NCBI GenBank assembly: GCA_947445035.1
Contig: CANFCK010000003.1
Location: 186,001 to 250,000, forward strand
Length of the DNA stretch: 64,000 bases
Origin: Deltaproteobacteria bacterium
Lineage (GTDB): Bacteria; Myxococcota_A; UBA796; SXON01
Reading direction: 5' to 3'
This document shows positions 15,848 through 23,998 of the stretch, one piece after another. How positions within the stretch are numbered: the stretch's first letter is position 1; each line of letters begins with the position of its first letter. The notes under the pieces are model-generated. The model worked only from the letters and a program-made list of their open reading frames with translations, did not search any database and was not told the DNA's origin. The position numbers and the translations under genes were made by a program.

Positions 15848-17881
15848 CTACAACCAGCGTGCGAACCACCCCGCCACTTGCCGCATCCGTTCGATGCGCC
15901 GGTCGATACGCCCCACTCGCGACAGGCTGTGGCTTTCTTCGGGGTACAACACAAGGGCCGTGGGAACGCCCTTTCGGAGCAGCGTCTCGTAGAGGGCATA
16001 GGCCTGCGAGGCGCTGCACCGGAGGTCGCTCTCAGCGTGCATCACCAGGAAAGGAATCGTGACCCGTTCCGCATCCTTGAGTAGGGAGAAATCCCGCCAC
16101 GGTGCCGGGTCCAACCACGGCAGCCCGAAACCGAAGGTCTCCGGAAGAATGTAAGAGTAGTCACCATCCGTTGCGGCCAGGGCCCAATCGTAGAGCCCCC
16201 GGTCAGCGACGGCGGCTTTGAACCGGGTGGTGTGTTCGGCCAGGTACAGCGTCATGAACCCACCGTAGCTGCCCCCTGTGACCCCAATCCGCTGGGCGTC
16301 CACTTCGGGGCGCGCTGCCATCGCCTCCACGAAGGCAAGAAAGTCACGCGTCTCGACGGGCCCCCAGTGGGGCGAGATCGCCGATGCATGGGCCTCGCCG
16401 AAGCCGTGACTGCCGCGGGGATTTCCCCAGGTCACGGCGAAGCCCTCGTCGGCCAGGCGCTGCATCTCGAAGAACACCCGCGCCCCGTAGGCGGCCCACG
16501 GGCCCCCATGGATGTAGAGAATCCCGGGCGCGGGAACGGAGGCGCCGCGTGGCGATAAATACCAAGCCTGAGTGGTGACCCCATCGACCACACACTCAAG
16601 CCGTTCCGGGGCGCGTAACGCGACGTCCGCAGCCAAGGCATCGTTGTGAGTGGTACGGTTGGCGACCCTTCCATGCAAGATGTGCGCGACCTCGACGAAC
16701 GCGCCGGTCGTGCCATGCAACCCAGCGAGCCCCCCAGCGACGATCACGGGACAACAGAACGACTCGAATTCGGGTGTCAGATACTCCGTGGATCCGTCCA
16801 GCCCGAACCGAACGAGACGTGTCGCGTCACGATCTTGCACGGAACACACAACAGCGCCGCCCACCCACAACGGCCTCCAGGGCACCAACGCGCACCCCGC
16901 CAGATCATCGAGTCCAAGGTCCATGACCGGGCGATCCAGGGTCGGTCCGAGGAGCCGGCCTTCGCCGGTGGCCAACTCGGTCACCCCTACCCGTGTGTTC
17001 CGCCAGCCCCACAGATCGTCCGGCGCCTGCCAAGACCAGGCCACAAAACGCCCGTCGGGTGAGACCGAGGCGTTGTCGAGCAGGCCATCGACAGCCGAAA
17101 GGCGTGTGGCCGATCCATCTGAGACGTTGACGCGAACGAGCTCGTTGCGGGTGAACTCGCGGTCACCGCGGGGAAGCTCGGCGCGGGTCGCGACCACCGC
17201 CTGACCGTCCGGCGTCCACGACGGGGCGCCATAGGCGTAGGGTCCGCACGTGAGCCGCCGGGCGGCGCCGGTCTCGATGTCGACAAGCCAAAGGTGGGGG
17301 AGGAAACCACCCTCCCAGCCGCCGCCATCGACGCGGGTGTGCGGCCTTGCGTAGACCCTCGCCACCGGAATGGTCGGTGCTGCTTTCCACTCCGGCTCAC
17401 CCGCTGAGGCCCCGGGAAAGGCCTCGGGCCCGTCATTGCCAGCCGGCTGCCCCCACCGCTCAGCCGCCAGCACCATCGGCTGGTCCGGGCCCGCCGAAGG
17501 GGTGAACCCCACCACGAACGTCCGTCCGTCAGGGGAAAGCGCCCCCATCCCAAGGGTTCCGTGGCCCAGGTTGGTGACTCGGCGCGCGTCGCCACCCTCG
17601 GCGTCCAGGCGCCAGAGCTGCCCGCCGCGCTCGCGGTCGGAGACGAAGAGCACGTATCGGCCGCCCGGCTCGGCGATCGGAGTCCGGTCGGCGTTTTCCC
17701 CCTGGGTAAGACGCACCGGCGCCGTGCCATCGAGGGCCGACGCGTAGAGCGCGGTGCGGTACCGTTTGCCATCGGCACCCACACGCTTGACTACGTACAC
17801 GACCCGATCGCCCCATCGGCACGGGGCGGACGGAATCAGCACGCGCGCAAGATCGGACGCTTCGAAACGGCCGCTGGCCAT
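15848..17881 (-). CDS. S9 family prolyl oligopeptidase / acylaminoacyl peptidase
   Basis: 677 aa. The N-terminal ~430 residues contain WD40/TolB-like propeller repeats (SPDGRTFVVGF, SPDGRFVAWSW), followed by an alpha/beta-hydrolase domain. The nucleophile is Ser in GVTGGSYGGFM (~538), the acid Asp in MHAESDLRC, and the base His in EESHSLSR, all in S9C order. IHGGPWAAYG forms the oxyanion region. No signal peptide is seen, so it is probably cytoplasmic and acts on short peptides. I chose ATG 17881; extending further upstream overlaps the divergent isomerase gene. It probably heads a transcript with the chitinase. Confidence 0.92.
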   Translation of the reverse strand: MASGRFEASDLARVLIPSAPCRWGDRVVYVVKRVGADGKRYRTALYASALDGTAPVRLTQGENADRTPIAEPGGRYVLFVSDRERGGQLWRLDAEGGDARRVTNLGHGTLGMGALSPDGRTFVVGFTPSAGPDQPMVLAAERWGQPAGNDGPEAFPGASAGEPEWKAAPTIPVARVYARPHTRVDGGGWEGGFLPHLWLVDIETGAARRLTCGPYAYGAPSWTPDGQAVVATRAELPRGDREFTRNELVRVNVSDGSATRLSAVDGLLDNASVSPDGRFVAWSWQAPDDLWGWRNTRVGVTELATGEGRLLGPTLDRPVMDLGLDDLAGCALVPWRPLWVGGAVVCSVQDRDATRLVRFGLDGSTEYLTPEFESFCCPVIVAGGLAGLHGTTGAFVEVAHILHGRVANRTTHNDALAADVALRAPERLECVVDGVTTQAWYLSPRGASVPAPGILYIHGGPWAAYGARVFFEMQRLADEGFAVTWGNPRGSHGFGEAHASAISPHWGPVETRDFLAFVEAMAARPEVDAQRIGVTGGSYGGFMTLYLAEHTTRFKAAVADRGLYDWALAATDGDYSYILPETFGFGLPWLDPAPWRDFSLLKDAERVTIPFLVMHAESDLRCSASQAYALYETLLRKGVPTALVLYPEESHSLSRVGRIDRRIERMRQVAGWFARWL

Positions 17882-17924
17882 GGCGCTCTGGGAGAGCCGG
17901 CGGTCTATCCGGGCGCCGTGAGAT

Positions 17925-17930
17925 AGGTGG
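17925..17930 (+). promoter_or_regulatory. Ribosome binding site AGGTGG
   Basis: AGGTGG 4 nt before the GTG at 17935 supports that start for the SIS/CBS isomerase gene. Confidence 0.55.
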
Positions 17931-17934
17931 CGGC

Positions 17935-18819
17935 GTGGCAACCCCCGACGAGGTCTTCGAGCTCGGTGCCAACGCGCTGCTCGCCGCCCGGGATCACAAC
18001 CGAGAACGATGGGGACCAGCCCGCGCGATCCTCGCCCCGGCGAAGACAATCTGGTGCGTCGGCCTCGGGAAGAGCGGGATCGTGGCCCACAAGTTGTCCG
18101 CCACGCTGAAGAGCTTCGGCCGCGCGGCACACACCCTGCACCCTGTCGACGCGCTCCACGGCGACGCGGGGGCGATGGGCGCCGAAGACGCCCTCGTGGC
18201 GATCTCCGCCAGCGGACACACCGCGGAGATCCTGCGCTTCTTACGTGGCTCTCCCCTGCCCATCGTGGCGCTCACCGATCCCGGCTCGCCCTTGGCGGCC
18301 CTCGCCACCGCCACTCTCGACGCCTCGGTCGAGTCCGAAGCCGGCGGCGACGCACCGGTCACCAGCTTCCTCGTGGCGAGCGCGCTTGCGGATGCGCTGG
18401 CGCTGCAGCTGCGTGACGACGGGGGACTGAATCATCCCGGCGGTTTCGTGGGGCTGGGACAGCGGCTGGTGGCCTCGTTGATGCGACCGGCACCACTGGT
18501 GACTGCGACCCTCACCGTAGCGGGCTGCATCCCCCATCTACACGATGGCGCCGTGCTCATCGAGGGGGGCGGCATCTTCACGGACGGCGATCTCCGCCGT
18601 GCGGTAGGCGCCGACCCGGCGGCGCTGTCGCGACCTGTCGGTGAGCTGTGTACGCGTGAGCCGGTGACCGTCCGCGCCACCGACCCGGCAAGCCTCGCCC
18701 TCGACCGCATGGAGCGCCGCAGCTCTCAGCTCAGCGTCCTGCCGGTGGTGGACGAGGGCGGCCGCTACGTCGGCTTGGTGCGGCTTCACGACCTCGTGCG
18801 CGCGGGGCTCGGCGCATGA
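17935..18819 (+). CDS. kdsD: KpsF/GutQ-type D-arabinose-5-phosphate isomerase
   Basis: 294 aa: an N-terminal SIS domain (WCVGLGKSGIVAHKLSATL, with LHPVDALHGDAGAM carrying the active-site His) and C-terminal CBS domains. The enzyme converts ribulose-5-phosphate to arabinose-5-phosphate, the first step of KDO synthesis. Its stop overlaps the start of kdsA by 4 nt (ATGA), which strongly supports the role. It is shorter than the usual ~320 aa, and the first CBS domain looks degenerate (an abbreviated region before FTDGDLRRAV), while the second is intact (LSVLPVVDEGGRYVGLVRLHD). Regulation through the CBS pair may therefore be altered. Confidence 0.87.
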   Translation: MATPDEVFELGANALLAARDHNRERWGPARAILAPAKTIWCVGLGKSGIVAHKLSATLKSFGRAAHTLHPVDALHGDAGAMGAEDALVAISASGHTAEILRFLRGSPLPIVALTDPGSPLAALATATLDASVESEAGGDAPVTSFLVASALADALALQLRDDGGLNHPGGFVGLGQRLVASLMRPAPLVTATLTVAGCIPHLHDGAVLIEGGGIFTDGDLRRAVGADPAALSRPVGELCTREPVTVRATDPASLALDRMERRSSQLSVLPVVDEGGRYVGLVRLHDLVRAGLGA

Positions 18820-19625
18820 TCACCCCGTGGAAGCTGGGTGACATCACGGTGGGCGAGGACTTCTTCTTCGTGCTCGGCCCGTGTGTGCTCCAGCCGGGGG
18901 GCATCACTGAACGGGTGGCCGACGGTATCGCCGAGGTGTGCGCGCGGGTGGGCGTGCGCTGGGTGTTCAAGGCCAGCTTCGACAAGGCCAATCGCAGCTC
19001 GGGTGCCGGTGGGCGCGGCCCGGGGCTGGACGAGGGGCTGGAGCAGCTGAGGCGCCTTCGGGAGCGGCTCGGGGTGCCGCTCACCACGGACGTCCACCTT
19101 CCCGAGCAGGCCAAAGCGGTGGCCCAGGTAGCGGATCTGCTGCAGGTTCCTGCGTTCTTGTGCCGGCAGACCGACCTGTTGGTAGCCTGCGCGGAGACCG
19201 GCAGGCCGGTCAACGTGAAGAAGGGCCAGTTCATGGCGCCGGGACAGATGCGTGGGGTCGTCGGCAAGCTCGGTCGTGCGCCTGGAGTCATGCTGACGGA
19301 GCGGGGGACGAGCTTCGGGTACAACGATCTGGTCGTCGATTTTCGAGGGCTCGTGCAGATGCGCGAGCTGGGCGTTCCAGTGTGTTTTGATGCCACCCAC
19401 AGCGTCCAGGCCCCCGGGGCGCTCGGCGACGCGTCGGGGGGGGATCGGCGCTACGTCGGGCATCTGGCGCGCGCGGCCGCCGCCGTCGGCATCGATGCAC
19501 TGTTTGCAGAGGTGCACGACGACCCAGCGTCGTCGCCCAGCGATGCGACCACGATGTTGCCATTGGAGGGGTTGGAGCGCCTGCTACGCGCGGTCGTCGC
19601 GGTGAGGGCGGCAGTGGCCGGATGA
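18816..19625 (+). CDS. kdsA: 3-deoxy-8-phosphooctulonate synthase (KDO8P synthase), metal-type
   Basis: 269 aa. Condenses phosphoenolpyruvate with arabinose-5-phosphate to KDO-8-phosphate for LPS inner core. Motifs in order: FVLGPCVLQPGG (Cys23 in place of the Asn of metal-independent enzymes), FKASFDKANRSS, TDVHLPEQ, NVKKGQFMAP, FDATHSVQAPG and FAEVHDDP, SDATTMLPL. The Cys in GPC together with the His, Glu and Asp of the later motifs is the metal-binding set of the Aquifex-type class, so divalent-metal dependence is expected. Overlaps kdsD by 4 nt; converges on the MBOAT gene with an 8-nt gap. Confidence 0.95.
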   Translation: MITPWKLGDITVGEDFFFVLGPCVLQPGGITERVADGIAEVCARVGVRWVFKASFDKANRSSGAGGRGPGLDEGLEQLRRLRERLGVPLTTDVHLPEQAKAVAQVADLLQVPAFLCRQTDLLVACAETGRPVNVKKGQFMAPGQMRGVVGKLGRAPGVMLTERGTSFGYNDLVVDFRGLVQMRELGVPVCFDATHSVQAPGALGDASGGDRRYVGHLARAAAAVGIDALFAEVHDDPASSPSDATTMLPLEGLERLLRAVVAVRAAVAG

Positions 19626-19632
19626 CGCCCGC

Positions 19633-21033
19633 TCAGAATTGAAAGTAGTAGAAGTCGCGCGCTTCGACGGCGTACAACGAAACCAATCCGCCGACTACCG
19701 CGATCAAGAGCGCCAAGGCCGCCGGACTCGCGGAACGAGCGTTGGCGAGAACGCGCTCCTTCCAGCCGCGTGGGCTCAGATGCAAGAGGATGACGCCGAC
19801 CAGGAACAGCGCCGCGGTTGGATCCCAGAGGCCGCCCGCCGCTCGCCCGAACGAAAACAGGCTCCGCAACGCTTCGCCGAGCCGATCCAGCGGGATCGGC
19901 CGCAGCGCCATGACGCTCAGCGCGGTGAGTTGGAACGCAAACAAGCTCTCCAACACCAGCGCCCCCCCGCGCCCGGGCTCCGGCCGGACCAGCCTCCAGG
20001 ACGCCGCCAAAACCCCGTTCCACAAGCCCATGAGCACATAGGAAGCGCCCACACCGTGCCACACGCCCGAAACGAAGAACACGAGGAACAGGTTGAACCA
20101 CAGCCGACCCCGGCCGGCCCGTGAGCCGCCGAGCGGAAAATACAGGTAGTCCCGCAAGAAGGAGCCGAGGGTCATGTGCCAGCGGCGCCAGTGTTCCAAC
20201 GGGCTCGGCGCGAAGGCCGGGCGGTCGAAGTTGACCGGGAGCACGATGCCGAAGAGCAGCGCGGAACCGATGGCGATGTCGGTGTACCCAGAGAAGTCGC
20301 AGTACAACGAGAAGTAGGCCGCCCAGTCCGCGAGCCAGGCTTCTGCTGCATTGTAGCGGCTGGGATTGGCGAAGAAGGGGTCCACCAGCGCCCGCCCGAT
20401 GGTGTCACCCAACACCAACTTCTTGACCATGCCGATGCTGATGAGCATGAGCCCCTGGCCAATCGCGCCCGCGTCGCGCCGGGGCGGCGCAGCGATCTGC
20501 GGCAGAAACTCCGACGCGCGAACGATCGGGCCGGCAACGAGCTGAGGAAAGAACGAGACGAAGTGAAAGAACTCCAGCAGGTTCCGCGCCGGCGCGATCT
20601 GGCGCCGGTACACATCGATCGAATAGCTGAGGGTCTGAAAACTATAGAAGCTGATGCCGATCGGGAGCCCGATCCCCAAACGTGGGAGGGTGACGCTGAA
20701 CCCAAGCAGCCTACACAACGCCTCGACCGACTCCAGGAGAAAATCGCCGTACTTGAACACCCCAAGCATGCCCAGGTTGCCAACGATGCTGACACCCAAG
20801 AGACGTTTGCGTATATTGGGGCGATCTTCCCGACCCAAAAGCGAGCCGACCGCGTAGTCCAGCACGGTCGCCGCACCGAGGAGAATCAGGTAGCGAAGGT
20901 CGAAGCTCCCGTAAAAGCTAAGGCTGGCAACCGTCAACCACAAGACCGCGAACCAGGTGCGCCCCTTCAGCGCCCGAAAGACCACCCACACCACGGCCAG
21001 GAAGATCACATACTGGAGGTCGGTGAACCGCAT
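19633..21033 (-). CDS. MBOAT family O-acyltransferase (AlgI-like)
   Basis: 466 aa with about ten membrane segments. MBOAT features: the LEHWRRWHMTLGSFLRDYLYFPLGGS block and the catalytic His in SGVWHGVGAS (~323). The protein ends in FYYFQF, an aromatic C-terminal motif typical of AlgI-like proteins and reminiscent of the DltX C-terminus. AlgI-like MBOATs take acyl groups across the inner membrane for transfer to exported polymers. Last gene of a compact minus-strand set; its start abuts the stop of the SGNH gene. Acetylation of a capsule or LPS-linked glycan is inferred from the fold and partner, not shown. Confidence 0.92.
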   Translation of the reverse strand: MRFTDLQYVIFLAVVWVVFRALKGRTWFAVLWLTVASLSFYGSFDLRYLILLGAATVLDYAVGSLLGREDRPNIRKRLLGVSIVGNLGMLGVFKYGDFLLESVEALCRLLGFSVTLPRLGIGLPIGISFYSFQTLSYSIDVYRRQIAPARNLLEFFHFVSFFPQLVAGPIVRASEFLPQIAAPPRRDAGAIGQGLMLISIGMVKKLVLGDTIGRALVDPFFANPSRYNAAEAWLADWAAYFSLYCDFSGYTDIAIGSALLFGIVLPVNFDRPAFAPSPLEHWRRWHMTLGSFLRDYLYFPLGGSRAGRGRLWFNLFLVFFVSGVWHGVGASYVLMGLWNGVLAASWRLVRPEPGRGGALVLESLFAFQLTALSVMALRPIPLDRLGEALRSLFSFGRAAGGLWDPTAALFLVGVILLHLSPRGWKERVLANARSASPAALALLIAVVGGLVSLYAVEARDFYYFQF

Positions 21034-22077
21034 TCAGCGCACCGATCCGGCCAGTTCCGCACACACGCGCGCCGACAGCTTCCCCGCGCCGGATGCATTG
21101 AGATGGTCGGGGTCGATGTACTGCTCGCGAACCCGCCACTCGGGAAGGTTCAGGTCGAGGAACGCCCCGCCGTGCGAGGCCGTGGTCTCGGGGACCCAGC
21201 GCAAGAACTCAGCGTAGGCCGCCTCCGGCACCTCGGCCTGGTAGACCTCGCTGACCGGCAGGTTGACGACGTGGACGGCCACGCCCTCGGCCTTCGCCCG
21301 ATCCAGCAGCGCGACGAAGTGCCGGGCGGGCAGCCCCCCCTCGATGGTGTAGTCGATGAACCGTTCGGTGCGGACCTTGGGCAAAACCCGGTCGATGCGC
21401 GTCTTCCAACGACCCTGGTGCCGCAGATCATAGTCGGCGTTGCGCGCTTCGCAGGCGGGCGTCCCGAAGCAATACTGCCCGCCGCCCGCATACAGCGCCA
21501 TCCAGGTGATGTGTCGGTGCTCGGTCAGGGGGCGGTGCAACCAGAAGGCGATGTTTTCCACGCCGCGAAATAATGGCCGTGCACAACCCGATAAAGATGG
21601 TGGGCCGAAGGTGGCCGCACCGATACATTCTGATACATCGCCGAGCCCGGCGCTCGAGGCCACGTTGTAGTCGAGCTCGAAGTGGTTGGCGTTGAGCGAC
21701 TCCGGCGCGACCTCCACGACGAGGGCGCGGGGCTTGCGCTCCCCCGAAAAAAGCTCCCGCGCGACGATGTCCGAGGCGTAGAGCGATGCGGCGAGGCGAT
21801 TCGCCGAAACCGTGGTTGTCGCACGCCCCGCGGTGAGGGCGAGACAAGCGTCGACGGCGGTAGGAGCGAGTCCATAGTGGGATCTGCTGCTGCCCACGAT
21901 GCCGACGTCCACGGGTAGCGGGCGCTCCAGCCGACCGAGCGCGTACAGGTCGGTGGGCCACTCGACCTCTTGCACCCAATGCAAGCCGAGCGCCCGAGAA
22001 AATAGGCCAGTCACGAGGAGAATCCCGAGGAGCCAGCCCAGGACCGCGAACCCGCGGCGGTCGACCTCGTCGATCAC
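21034..22077 (-). CDS. Membrane-anchored SGNH/AlgX-DltD-like protein
   Basis: 347 aa. One N-terminal membrane helix (~9-30) anchors a periplasmic domain with SGNH elements: the nucleophile region VGSSRSHYG (~61-69), EVAPESLNANHFEL, and the Asp/His block DPDHLNASGA near the C-terminus. Proteins of this type (DltD, AlgJ/AlgX) accept the acyl group from an MBOAT partner and pass it to a polymer. The partner MBOAT starts at the next base. The start is a GTG at 22077 that overlaps the stop of the 63-aa protein (GTGA), so translation is coupled. Confidence 0.85.
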   Translation of the reverse strand: MIDEVDRRGFAVLGWLLGILLVTGLFSRALGLHWVQEVEWPTDLYALGRLERPLPVDVGIVGSSRSHYGLAPTAVDACLALTAGRATTTVSANRLAASLYASDIVARELFSGERKPRALVVEVAPESLNANHFELDYNVASSAGLGDVSECIGAATFGPPSLSGCARPLFRGVENIAFWLHRPLTEHRHITWMALYAGGGQYCFGTPACEARNADYDLRHQGRWKTRIDRVLPKVRTERFIDYTIEGGLPARHFVALLDRAKAEGVAVHVVNLPVSEVYQAEVPEAAYAEFLRWVPETTASHGGAFLDLNLPEWRVREQYIDPDHLNASGAGKLSARVCAELAGSVR

Positions 22078-22265
22078 AGGCGTTCCTGCACGGTCAACGT
22101 GGCGCCGGAGATCGCCTTGGGAGCCGGTGGAGGCAGGCCGGTTTGCAGGAACGCGTCGTAGGCGGCCTGGTTCTTCGCACGCTCACGCTCGGCGGTCATG
22201 CCGGTCACCCCCAACGCGGCCGCGAAGACGAGGAGCACCACCAGGGTTTGTCTACGGTGCCGCAC
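22074..22265 (-). CDS. 63-aa single-span membrane protein in the acyltransfer operon
   Basis: From a GTG at 22265 this frame encodes 63 residues: a basic start (MRHRRQ), one hydrophobic helix (TLVVLLVFAAALGVTG) and a 40-residue charged then Pro/Ala-rich tail ending ISGATLTVQERL. It fits between the HTTM gene (8-nt gap) and the SGNH gene (4-nt overlap), which is good evidence that it is translated. By position and size it recalls DltX, the tiny single-span partner of DltB/DltD, but it lacks DltX's aromatic C-terminal motif; that motif is on the MBOAT itself. A longer in-frame extension antisense to the HTTM gene is not credible. Confidence 0.65.
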   Translation of the reverse strand: MRHRRQTLVVLLVFAAALGVTGMTAERERAKNQAAYDAFLQTGLPPPAPKAISGATLTVQERL

Positions 22266-22273
22266 AGCCGAAC

Positions 22274-23146
22274 CTACCAGGACTCCACCCGCCGAGCCAT
22301 GCCGGGCCAACGGGGCGTCAGCCGCATCCATAGCCGCCGACCCGCCTCGGCGTCGAGCAGCACTGGGTACAACGACATGGCCATCACCCCGAGGGGCCCC
22401 ACCTCCATGAGCACGTCGATGGAGAGATGCATCGCCACCCCAGCCAGGAGCACCCAGGCGCTCAACCGGCGAAAGCCCACCAGGAAAGAAAAGCCCACTT
22501 CGAAGGTGATGGTGAACCAGCTGGCGAAGGCGCACAGGAGCGGCTGGCCGCTCAACCAGGTCGGGAACCAACCGCCCGCGTGCCAGCGGTCCATCAAGTC
22601 GTACGAAAGCGCGGTACCGTTCCACCATGCCCCCTCCTCCAGGGCCTTCATCATCCCGGTCGACAGGTAGAACGAGCCGTACACGACGAGCAGGAAGTAG
22701 CGGCCTAGCGGTGACACCGTTCCGGCGACCAGGCCCCGGATGCCGATAGGGCCGAGACTCAAGCCCAAAACCGCCCACACAATGAAGCGCTCCGGCACCC
22801 GCACGTTGAGCCCGCAGGTGGCCAATAGCGCCGCGTACGCCAGAAACCACACCCACAGGCCGGGCTTCGCGAAACGTCCTCCCCAGAAAAGCCCTGCGAG
22901 GCCCACCAGACCGAGCCCCCAGAGGCTCCAGGCCGCGGGCGCCGCCAAAAGGACGCGCTCGGCGATGTGCGCGGGTCCCGAGTTGAACACCACGTGCGGA
23001 TTCGCCAGCGCATCGCGTACGTGCCACCCACGATCGAGCTGGCAATGCAAGGCCGCCATCGCGAAGGCGAGCCGGGCCAGCGTCCACCCGCCAGCCCAGC
23101 CCGGGCGGAACAGGGCTTCCACCACCCCCGGCTGGCTCACCGACAT
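22274..23146 (-). CDS. HTTM (vitamin K-dependent carboxylase-like) membrane protein
   Basis: 290 aa with about eight hydrophobic segments. The arrangement (LARLAFAMAALHCQLDRGW near the N-terminus, then FYLSTGMMKALEEG..WWNGTALSY, and FTITFEVGFSFLVGFRR) matches HTTM-domain proteins, relatives of vitamin K-dependent gamma-carboxylase that are widespread in bacteria with largely unknown substrates. The start ATG 23146 overlaps the end of the 154-aa protein gene by 10 nt. Pairing with a small one-helix protein is common for this family. The link to the downstream SGNH/MBOAT pair is inferred from the compact operon. Confidence 0.82.
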   Translation of the reverse strand: MSVSQPGVVEALFRPGWAGGWTLARLAFAMAALHCQLDRGWHVRDALANPHVVFNSGPAHIAERVLLAAPAAWSLWGLGLVGLAGLFWGGRFAKPGLWVWFLAYAALLATCGLNVRVPERFIVWAVLGLSLGPIGIRGLVAGTVSPLGRYFLLVVYGSFYLSTGMMKALEEGAWWNGTALSYDLMDRWHAGGWFPTWLSGQPLLCAFASWFTITFEVGFSFLVGFRRLSAWVLLAGVAMHLSIDVLMEVGPLGVMAMSLYPVLLDAEAGRRLWMRLTPRWPGMARRVESW

Positions 23147-23601
23147 CCGAAACTCACGAGCTCGGTCCGCTTTTCGCCCGTGCGTGGCTGCGCTTCCTGG
23201 CCGCGGGTCTTGGGCCAACGCACCTCGGTGAACCGCGCCGCACGGGTGCCCGGAATGCGGCACAGGTCCGCGGCCAACACCGAAAGCCGCTTCGGATTCT
23301 GATAGTAGTCGTCCCGGAGGTACCCCGGCCCCTCGTCCCAGTGCAGCGGATAGCGCTCGGCGAGGTCGAGACGCGTCCAGCCCGAAGCGCCCTGCACCTC
23401 GGCCTCTACATCCCAGTGTTCATCGCGCAGATCGGTGAACATCTTCCAGCGACCCAGCCACGTCACCCCTTGAAGCGCGGGCAGGCCCTTGGGAAGCTGG
23501 GCGACCCCCAACGTCGCGAGCGCTACGCGATAGGACAAGAGGAAGTAGAAGGCCAGCCCCGCGAGCAGGAAGAGCTTCAGCCCCGGTAGCCGTTCGGGCA
23601 T
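23137..23601 (-). CDS. 154-aa membrane-anchored protein, partner of HTTM
   Basis: One N-terminal membrane helix (LKLFLLAGLAFYFLLSYRV, ~8-26) is followed by a 125-residue soluble domain with a Trp/Tyr-rich strand region (WLGRWKMFTDLRDEHWDVEAEV, then DEGPGYLRDDYYQNPKRL) and two Cys. Proteins of this size and topology are often encoded next to HTTM genes. First gene of the five-gene minus-strand set. ATG 23601 begins the membrane helix after a short basic lead; longer readings cross the divergent EF-hand gene. Function unknown. Confidence 0.75.
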   Translation of the reverse strand: MPERLPGLKLFLLAGLAFYFLLSYRVALATLGVAQLPKGLPALQGVTWLGRWKMFTDLRDEHWDVEAEVQGASGWTRLDLAERYPLHWDEGPGYLRDDYYQNPKRLSVLAADLCRIPGTRAARFTEVRWPKTRGQEAQPRTGEKRTELVSFGCR

Positions 23602-23629
23602 CCGTCCAGTTAGCCGGCTACAGGGCGCT

Positions 23630-23998
23630 GTGCTCCTGTTACCCCTCTTCAGCGCCCTCGCGGCCTTGCCCACCGAAGAAGAGCTGTTCCGCGCCGTCGT
23701 GGTGCGCATCGACCGCGACGGCAACGGTTCCGTCTCGCGCGGGGAGTACGTCCGCTTGGACACGACCGAGACTTTTTCCCGCATCGACGCCGATCAAGAC
23801 GGAGTGGCCACCGCGGGCGAGTTGGCTGACTGGGCGCGCAGCCAACAGCCGCGCCCAGCCGAACGCACACGACCCGACACGCCCGGCTTCGCCCCGCTGA
23901 CGCGTCAGATTCCGCCGCCCCCGAAGGGTTGTGCCCACGCCCCAATCCACCCCATCGCACCTCTGGCCGTCCTCCTCCTGGTCAGGAGGCGCCGATGA
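23630..23998 (+). CDS. Secreted EF-hand protein with possible C-terminal sorting tail
   Basis: 122 aa from GTG 23630. A hydrophobic signal (MLLLPLFSALAA) is followed by two EF-hand calcium loops: DRDGNGSVSRGEY (~29-41) and DADQDGVATAGEL (~53-65). After a Pro-rich linker the C-terminus reads GCAHAPIHPIAPLAVLLLVRRRR: Cys, short hydrophobic helix, Arg cluster. That tripartite layout resembles a shortened MYXO-CTERM-like sorting signal. The stop overlaps the ATG of the sulfatase-like lipoprotein (ATGA), so the two are coupled; calcium or metal supply to the sulfatase fold is an attractive but unproven link. Confidence 0.75.
   Translation: MLLLPLFSALAALPTEEELFRAVVVRIDRDGNGSVSRGEYVRLDTTETFSRIDADQDGVATAGELADWARSQQPRPAERTRPDTPGFAPLTRQIPPPPKGCAHAPIHPIAPLAVLLLVRRRR
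23984..23989 (+). promoter_or_regulatory. Ribosome binding site AGGAGG
   Basis: AGGAGG inside the 3' end of the EF-hand gene, 5 nt before the ATG at 23995. It fixes the lipoprotein start of the sulfatase-like gene rather than the longer in-frame reading from 23929. Confidence 0.7.
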
